Shown in pieces: positions 13,321-17,546 of a DNA stretch of 17,546 nt. A model generated the notes under the pieces. That model did not search any database. It had not been told where the DNA came from and saw only the letters and a program-made list of their open reading frames with translations. The stretch covers positions 1-17,546 of the forward strand of contig JAJCYL010000562.1 in assembly GCA_029262955.1 (NCBI GenBank), given 5' to 3'. The translations under genes and the position numbers were made by a program. The DNA comes from Cytophagales bacterium. Lineage in GTDB: Bacteria > Bacteroidota > Bacteroidia > Cytophagales > Cyclobacteriaceae. Numbering within the stretch: the first letter of the stretch is position 1; each line of letters starts with the position of its first letter.

Positions 13321-14001
13321 TTAATCCATGTTTACAATGACAAGAAGTTCATCGAGGCTATGAATGCTATGTGTGGGATTTTGCTCCATTACTTTTTTCA
13401 AATTGGGATTGTCCAATAAAATTGCTACAACGATGCCACAACCGGCGTTGTGGCCTTCTTCAATATCTGATGGAGCATCACCAACCTTCATAACAAGTTG
13501 TGAGTCTGTAATATTAAAATTAGCCATGGCCTTTTGGATCATATAGGGGTAAGGTCTTCCTTCCTCAACCTCATCACTGGTAACTGAGAAGTCTATTAAT
13601 TTCCCCCATCCCATTCGGTTTATCAGTAGGTCAGCTGTTCTCCTGTGATAACCCGTATCGAGGACTACTTTGATATTTTTATCATGCAGCATTTGGAACA
13701 CTCTGGAGGCACCTTCCATTTCTTTTATATGAGGGTTTGATCGGTATTCTTGTTCCACAATTTGAAGAAAATCATTGTGTATGGTATCAACTGTATTAGG
13801 ATCTGATTGATCTGACAATGTCGAAACTAAGTGAGCAATACCTTTTTTCTTATTCCAACCGGCAATCTCCGACGTCACACCTTCAAGGTCAATTTTAATG
13901 CCTGCGTTATTGAGCGCCTTGCAAACCGACTTATAAACAATTTTTCCTTCATCAACCGTAGTTCCGGCCATGTCGAAGACTACCATCTTAATCTTTGTCA
14001 T
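13321..14001 (-). CDS. Phosphonatase-like HAD hydrolase (TIGR03351 type)
   Basis: 226 residues of the haloacid dehalogenase superfamily. Motif I is FDMAGTTVDEG: Asp10 nucleophile and the DxAGT form that marks phosphonoacetaldehyde hydrolase PhnX and its relatives. Motif II is LDTGYHRR. The usual HAD lysine is an Arg in EEGRPYPYM. Motif IV is VGDAPSDIEEG. PhnX uses a cap-domain lysine for a Schiff base with the aldehyde; here three consecutive lysines (51-53) fall at about that place. Expected chemistry is C-P bond cleavage of a phosphonoaldehyde to phosphate and an aldehyde, in the cytoplasm. The gene overlaps the FAD oxidoreductase by 14 bp from ATG 14001 (Met6 would avoid overlap), matching the known pairing of TIGR03351 with TIGR03364. 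The exact substrate is unproven. Confidence 0.88.
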   Translation of the reverse strand: MTKIKMVVFDMAGTTVDEGKIVYKSVCKALNNAGIKIDLEGVTSEIAGWNKKKGIAHLVSTLSDQSDPNTVDTIHNDFLQIVEQEYRSNPHIKEMEGASRVFQMLHDKNIKVVLDTGYHRRTADLLINRMGWGKLIDFSVTSDEVEEGRPYPYMIQKAMANFNITDSQLVMKVGDAPSDIEEGHNAGCGIVVAILLDNPNLKKVMEQNPTHSIHSLDELLVIVNMD

Positions 14002-15142
14002 TTTTTTTATTTAAGATGTTTTCTACGTTGTTTTTGGCAAATCCCGGCCCGGTGGACATTCCCTTTCCAGCTATTCCAACTGCAACGAATACATTTTCAT
14101 CAACCTGTTCCGAAAGTACCTGCTTTTCAGGGTGACTCATATAGTAACCTAACCAAGACCGCTCCGTTGTAAAATCGATGTCAATCATTTCACGAGCATA
14201 TTTTAAAATTGCATTGTTGATTTCTTGATGTTGATGATAGTCTATAGTTTCTGAACCGTCAATTTCAAAATACTCATGAGAATCCCCAATGATCACCCCA
14301 CCATCGTCTGCCTGCTTAAACAATAAGTGGATTCCATATCTCTGATAGATGCTGTCAGCAATTTGTTTTTTGAAAGTATTATAAGAGGGACAGATATGGA
14401 AGGCTGGATATCTTGTGATTGACAAGCCTGAAAGTATATTGTGTTTAAGACGCTTGGTTTGGGTTACCGTTTTCATCATGTGAAGTTTACACAAGCGAAG
14501 TCCACTCTTTTTGTAGAATTCAGGATAAATAAGTTTGTATTCCACGCCACTACAAATAATGACTTTTTGGGCTGTATACTGGTTTCCGTCAGCATCCACG
14601 ACTTTGATTCCAAACGATTCAGAGAAGATAGATACTATCGTTTTATTGGGAATATATCGGAACAACCTTTTGGACGAGAATTCCTTAAGGAGAATATGGA
14701 TGAACCTTCTGGGATCAATACTCATGTCGTCCTTCAACATAATCCCGCCGGTTAAATAGTCCTCGTTGACGTAGTTATATTTCCCTAAGATTTCTTCTAC
14801 AGTCATATAGGTGGCTCTTTCTGGTCTGAGTTCCGCAAACTCTTGGAGAATCTTGTTTTCCCATTGTGTATTGACCAAGTACAGCGAACCTGATTTCCTT
14901 AGAGTTATATCGAAATCAAATTTTTCATCCAATCCTCTATAAATCTGGTTGGTGGATTTAGCGTATTCATCCCATTCACCAGGGCTGGCGATTGTCCCGG
15001 TTGCAACCATTCCGAAATTTTGGACGGTTGAATCATTGGGTATAGAATTTCTTTCTATCAGTGTAACTTTACAGCCACTAAGTGCCGCGAAATAGGCATG
15101 AAAAGTACCAACAATACCAGCTCCAATTACAATGATTTCCAA
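13988..15142 (-). CDS. FAD-dependent oxidoreductase, HpnW/TIGR03364 type
   Basis: 384 residues of the D-amino-acid-oxidase/glycine-oxidase-like fold. The FAD-binding GAGIVG lies at residues 7-12, with LIERN at the end of the second strand and the C-terminal VAVGIAGKGMSTGPGFAKN segment closing the flavin site. HpnW-type enzymes are proposed to oxidatively deaminate an aminophosphonate (2-aminoethylphosphonate-like) to the phosphonoaldehyde used by the adjacent HAD hydrolase. The chosen start is TTG at 15142 because it places the Rossmann motif right after the N terminus and an in-frame stop lies only a few codons upstream; no ATG is available. It is first in a two-gene minus-strand operon and divergent from the XRE-cupin regulator. 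Substrate range is inferred from context. Confidence 0.88.
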   Translation of the reverse strand: MEIIVIGAGIVGTFHAYFAALSGCKVTLIERNSIPNDSTVQNFGMVATGTIASPGEWDEYAKSTNQIYRGLDEKFDFDITLRKSGSLYLVNTQWENKILQEFAELRPERATYMTVEEILGKYNYVNEDYLTGGIMLKDDMSIDPRRFIHILLKEFSSKRLFRYIPNKTIVSIFSESFGIKVVDADGNQYTAQKVIICSGVEYKLIYPEFYKKSGLRLCKLHMMKTVTQTKRLKHNILSGLSITRYPAFHICPSYNTFKKQIADSIYQRYGIHLLFKQADDGGVIIGDSHEYFEIDGSETIDYHQHQEINNAILKYAREMIDIDFTTERSWLGYYMSHPEKQVLSEQVDENVFVAVGIAGKGMSTGPGFAKNNVENILNKKNDKD

Positions 15143-15287
15143 TCTTATTGCGATTTAATATATTTACAATGAATCAAATTTATTTTACAAATATTCAAAC
15201 TTGTGATTTACGGTCAAAGTCAATTTGGCTGTAGTTAGTAAATTTCACCATTCATTCATGTAGCATTAATATAGAAGTAAAGCAACC
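15143..15287. promoter_or_regulatory. Divergent promoter region of the phosphonate module
   Basis: 145 bp of AT-rich spacer between the FAD oxidoreductase and the XRE-cupin gene. On the minus strand a TAAATTTG at 15182-15175 matches the bacteroidotal -7 consensus TAnnTTTG, about 33 nt before the oxidoreductase start, but no TTTG at the proper distance upstream confirms it. It is the likely binding site of the neighbouring regulator. No clear element was found for the plus strand. Confidence 0.35.
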
Positions 15288-15865
15288 ATGAAAACGGACG
15301 TCCTGAGTGCGGTTGGCAAAAAACTGAAAGAGATAAGAAAGCAGAAAAGTTTGAACTTAACTGAGGTTGCCACAAAAAGCGGTATTACAGCCGGCCTGCT
15401 GTCTCGGATCGAAAATTTCAGAACTATTCCTTCTTTACCAGTGCTATATAAAATATCCGTGGCATTAAATGAGCCATTGCATGAAATCGTCAAACCAGTA
15501 AGTGATGATGCTGATGAATTATATAATCTTGTTTTAAAAGGAGAAGGAGAATTGGAATCACGATTGATTCACCTGGTTTAGTATATGTCAATTTGCTTTC
15601 CTCTATAATTAATAACAATGCTGTGCGAGTAAGCATTGTAACGGTGGAACCAAAATCATTCAGGCCACCTCTTACAAATGATAGCTTTGAACTGGTGCAT
15701 GTCCTTAAAAATCAACTCGAATATGGCATCAATGAAGAGATTGTTTCATTGAAGGAGGGAGATACTTTAACATTTGACGGAAAAATTCCTCATTCACTGC
15801 GGAATAAGACATCAAAAGAAACTGTTCTATTCAAAGTTTATTTTATGAACTCAGGTGAACTATAA
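15288..15865 (+). pseudogene. XRE-cupin transcriptional regulator, frameshifted
   Basis: The N-terminal part (15288-15581) is a helix-turn-helix XRE domain (LKEIRKQKSLNLTEVATKSG, then ITAGLLSRIENFRTIPSL) that runs into TAG at 15579. One frame over, the sequence continues IDSPGLVYVNLLSSI, then a cupin domain with GDTLTFDGKIPHSLRN, to the stop at 15865. The DSPGxxY stretch is a normal linker of XRE-cupin regulators and begins upstream of the TAG, so the two readings are halves of one protein of about 192 aa. The break lies near 15555-15570 and is corrected by adding one base; the 578-bp span is not divisible by three. Either the regulator is inactivated or the sequence has an indel error. It lies divergent from the catabolic operon and its 3' end overlaps the convergent transporter gene by 28 bp. 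Confidence 0.8.
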
Positions 15866-17124
15866 CCTGCACGATGGTTGTGTTGACTTTTCTTAAACTG
15901 GAACAAGGCCATAATAGATATAGTGATACCAATAGCGGCCACCCAGTAACCCATCAGAATAATAAAGTCGAACCATTTCAAATCAGGTGTGAGTAGATTT
16001 TTCGCAAGTAAGACACCAACACTTCCCAGATAGCCGAAAGCATCGGCTATGTACATAAAAAAGCCAATATTACTTCCTGATAAGTTGAAAGCTGGAATTA
16101 GCCTTTCGAAAACAAAACAATTGAAAGGTATGTAAGATATGTAAGTACCGGTACCAATCGCTACGACCCAAATTAACCCTGAAATCTGGTTGATTTGAAA
16201 TAGATATGTGCTCATTGCAACCACTAGATATCCGAATATTACCATCAATTGAATTACTAAGAGAGCTTTCATATTAGTTCTAATTAAGAAAATAGAACCC
16301 ATTATTAGCAATACAATTAAGGTCATAGGAATTGTTGTACTTAGATAGACACTGGTCGTTTTAGCATAGCCAAGAGCTAAAAAAATGTCAGAAGAGTAAT
16401 TGCTTCTAAGATCTCGAAATATGGTTAGTAACAAATAGTTGAAAACAAGCAAAATAATGAGGCGAGACACAACTCCAAATCCTTTAGATCGATCCTCAGC
16501 AGACATTGGTACACGTTTAAGTCTAGTTGCCTCATCTTCTGCTGTGGGGGGAGGCGTCTGGTCCAGCATCTTTACAGCAATGATCAGCGGGATACTAAAT
16601 ATAAGACCTACTAAATAGGGTGCATGGTATTCAGAGATTGAAAAATCAATGATCAACCATTGGGCAACTGACTTTGCTATGTTCGAAGCAATTATGAAAC
16701 TTGTAGCTAGGATAGCCCCTAAAATTTCTGTTGTCGATCTTCCTTCCAAATAACTGAAGACGATACCCCAAATCATTCCAAGTGGCAAACCATTAAGCAA
16801 AAGGAAACCAATATTGTAAGGTGGGGGGATAAAGGCAAAACCAATTAGTGCCAGCTCGGCAAATGCAATCAGTAATAGAATAGAATAGGCTCTGCTTCCG
16901 TGACTCAATTCCGATATTATTTTAATGCCAATGAATTTGGATATCATATAGCCAATGGCCTGAGCGATAATCAACCAGCTCTTATACTCGACTCCCAAGT
17001 AGCTCAGATCATCAAAAACACCTACTGAAAATGCCTTCCGAAAGGCATACATGCATGAATAAACACTAAATGCCGAGAGGCTGGTCAAGACAATGAAGCG
17101 CAGGCTTTTCGAAGAGTTATCCAT
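15838..17124 (-). CDS. DUF5690-type MFS-like transporter
   Basis: 428 residues with about 12 hydrophobic helices in two halves separated by a charged loop (residues about 190-215, DQTPPPTAEDEATRLKRVPM), the architecture of major facilitator carriers. The N-terminal region (SVYSCMYAFRKAFSVG) and EGRS loop fit the DUF5690 family, which I recall next to TIGR03364/TIGR03351 genes in Bacteroidota. It is therefore a likely inner-membrane importer of a phosphonate or aminophosphonate, though glycerol-phosphate-like sugars cannot be excluded. It is convergent with the XRE-cupin gene (28-bp overlap) and transcribed in the same direction as the oxidoreductase-hydrolase pair but from its own promoter. 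It ends in a short cytoplasmic tail, HNHRAGYSSPEFIK. No defects were seen. Confidence 0.82.
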   Translation of the reverse strand: MDNSSKSLRFIVLTSLSAFSVYSCMYAFRKAFSVGVFDDLSYLGVEYKSWLIIAQAIGYMISKFIGIKIISELSHGSRAYSILLLIAFAELALIGFAFIPPPYNIGFLLLNGLPLGMIWGIVFSYLEGRSTTEILGAILATSFIIASNIAKSVAQWLIIDFSISEYHAPYLVGLIFSIPLIIAVKMLDQTPPPTAEDEATRLKRVPMSAEDRSKGFGVVSRLIILLVFNYLLLTIFRDLRSNYSSDIFLALGYAKTTSVYLSTTIPMTLIVLLIMGSIFLIRTNMKALLVIQLMVIFGYLVVAMSTYLFQINQISGLIWVVAIGTGTYISYIPFNCFVFERLIPAFNLSGSNIGFFMYIADAFGYLGSVGVLLAKNLLTPDLKWFDFIILMGYWVAAIGITISIMALFQFKKSQHNHRAGYSSPEFIK

Positions 17125-17430
17125 GTCAAAATAGTTTCGTATTTGTAAAACTATTCTACTGTGGATACCAATGTTAACCCTATGTTTAATTTAATAAATA
17201 CTTAATAGATACACTTACAATTATAGCTACGTAATAAACTGAAAATCAAATAGATAAATTAAAATTACTACTGATTTTAACAACATGTAATTGTTTAAAA
17301 ATTATTACGATTCAGTTAATAAAGCTTTTGCATATATGTAAAATATAGCGGCTTCGATTTATTTGGACCAAGATCAAATTTTAGGTCATTCTTGAATGCC
17401 ATTTAACAAATTAAAATCAAACAATTAGTC
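17125..17430. other. AT-rich divergent intergenic region
   Basis: 306 bp between the transporter and the receptor-like gene. It should carry both promoters, but no exact TTTG / TAnnTTTG pair was found on either strand. No RNA gene or strong hairpin is visible; a CATATATG palindrome occurs near 17332. Confidence 0.4.
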
Positions 17431-17546
17431 ATGAAACACTATTTACACTTTAGAGATCTTCACCTAAAAGTGAAGATGATGTGTTGCACGCTTGTACTAG
17501 TCTTACTATCCATTACGGGATCGGTTTTTGGACAAGCAACAGTATC
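17431..17546 (+). CDS. Partial secreted/outer-membrane protein, probably SusC/TonB-dependent receptor
   Basis: The first 38 codons of a gene that runs off the right edge. The N terminus has a charged start (MKHYLHFRDLHLKVK), a hydrophobic core (LVLVLLSITGSV) and a predicted cleavage site after FGQA, so it is a secretory signal peptide. The composition and the FGQATVS junction resemble SusC/RagA-type TonB-dependent receptors of Bacteroidota, which begin their carboxypeptidase-like domain directly after the signal. If so it may import a phosphonate-bearing compound for the neighbouring pathway. Only the signal peptide is actually visible, so another exported protein is possible. There is no Shine-Dalgarno sequence. 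Confidence 0.55.
   Translation, partial: MKHYLHFRDLHLKVKMMCCTLVLVLLSITGSVFGQATV

Noticed and set aside
1..17546. CRISPR arrays, tRNA/rRNA genes, transposases or integrases
   Set aside because: No regularly spaced repeats, no tRNA-like cloverleaf and no mobile-element protein were seen by eye.

Overview
The window looks like a chromosomal segment from a low-GC member of the Bacteroidota, probably a Cytophagales-like bacterium. The evidence is an XRE/cupin-regulated phosphonate module with a DUF5690-type transporter, a likely SusC/TonB-dependent receptor at the right edge, AT-rich spacers and almost no Shine-Dalgarno sequences. It holds two accessory modules separated by a poorly coding stretch.

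Module 1 (1-11595) is a [NiFe]-hydrogenase locus. On the minus strand, in transcription order, it reads hypF, hypD, hypE, hydrogenase small subunit, five tiny single-pass membrane proteins (called A to E here), hydrogenase large subunit, a maturation-protease homologue, and the first 24 codons of another gene. On the plus strand, divergent from hypF, are a TetR-type regulator, hypC and a CooC-like MinD-family ATPase. The small subunit lacks a Tat signal and carries the CDGC and PCIGC-TMPGFPD signatures of the actinobacterial-type high-affinity hydrogenases (group 1h and its relatives, including the bacteroidotal group 1l; the exact subgroup was not verified). The five membrane proteins sit between the two catalytic subunit genes and nearly abut (gaps of 1, 1, 4, 1 and 1 bp). 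They fall into two sequence subfamilies and are predicted N-out/C-in. No cytochrome b gene is present, so they are the best candidates for anchoring the cytoplasmic-side enzyme and perhaps linking it to the quinone pool. hypA and hypB are absent from the window; the CooC-like ATPase may fill the nickel-insertion role.

The middle (11596-13320) is sparse. It has a convergent spacer rich in inverted repeats, one unrecognised 211-residue gene, and about 650 bp holding what looks like a frameshifted small two-helix membrane protein. A 15-bp direct repeat flanks the unknown gene.

Module 2 (13321-17546) resembles an organophosphonate catabolic unit. An FAD-dependent oxidoreductase of the TIGR03364 (HpnW) type overlaps a HAD hydrolase of the phosphonatase-like TIGR03351 type. 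Divergent from them is an XRE-cupin regulator broken by a one-base frameshift. Convergent with that is an MFS-like DUF5690 transporter. The expected route is uptake, oxidative deamination of an aminophosphonate to a phosphonoaldehyde, then C-P cleavage to phosphate. The start of a probable SusC-like outer-membrane receptor lies at the right edge.

All family assignments are by eye from motifs; no search was run.
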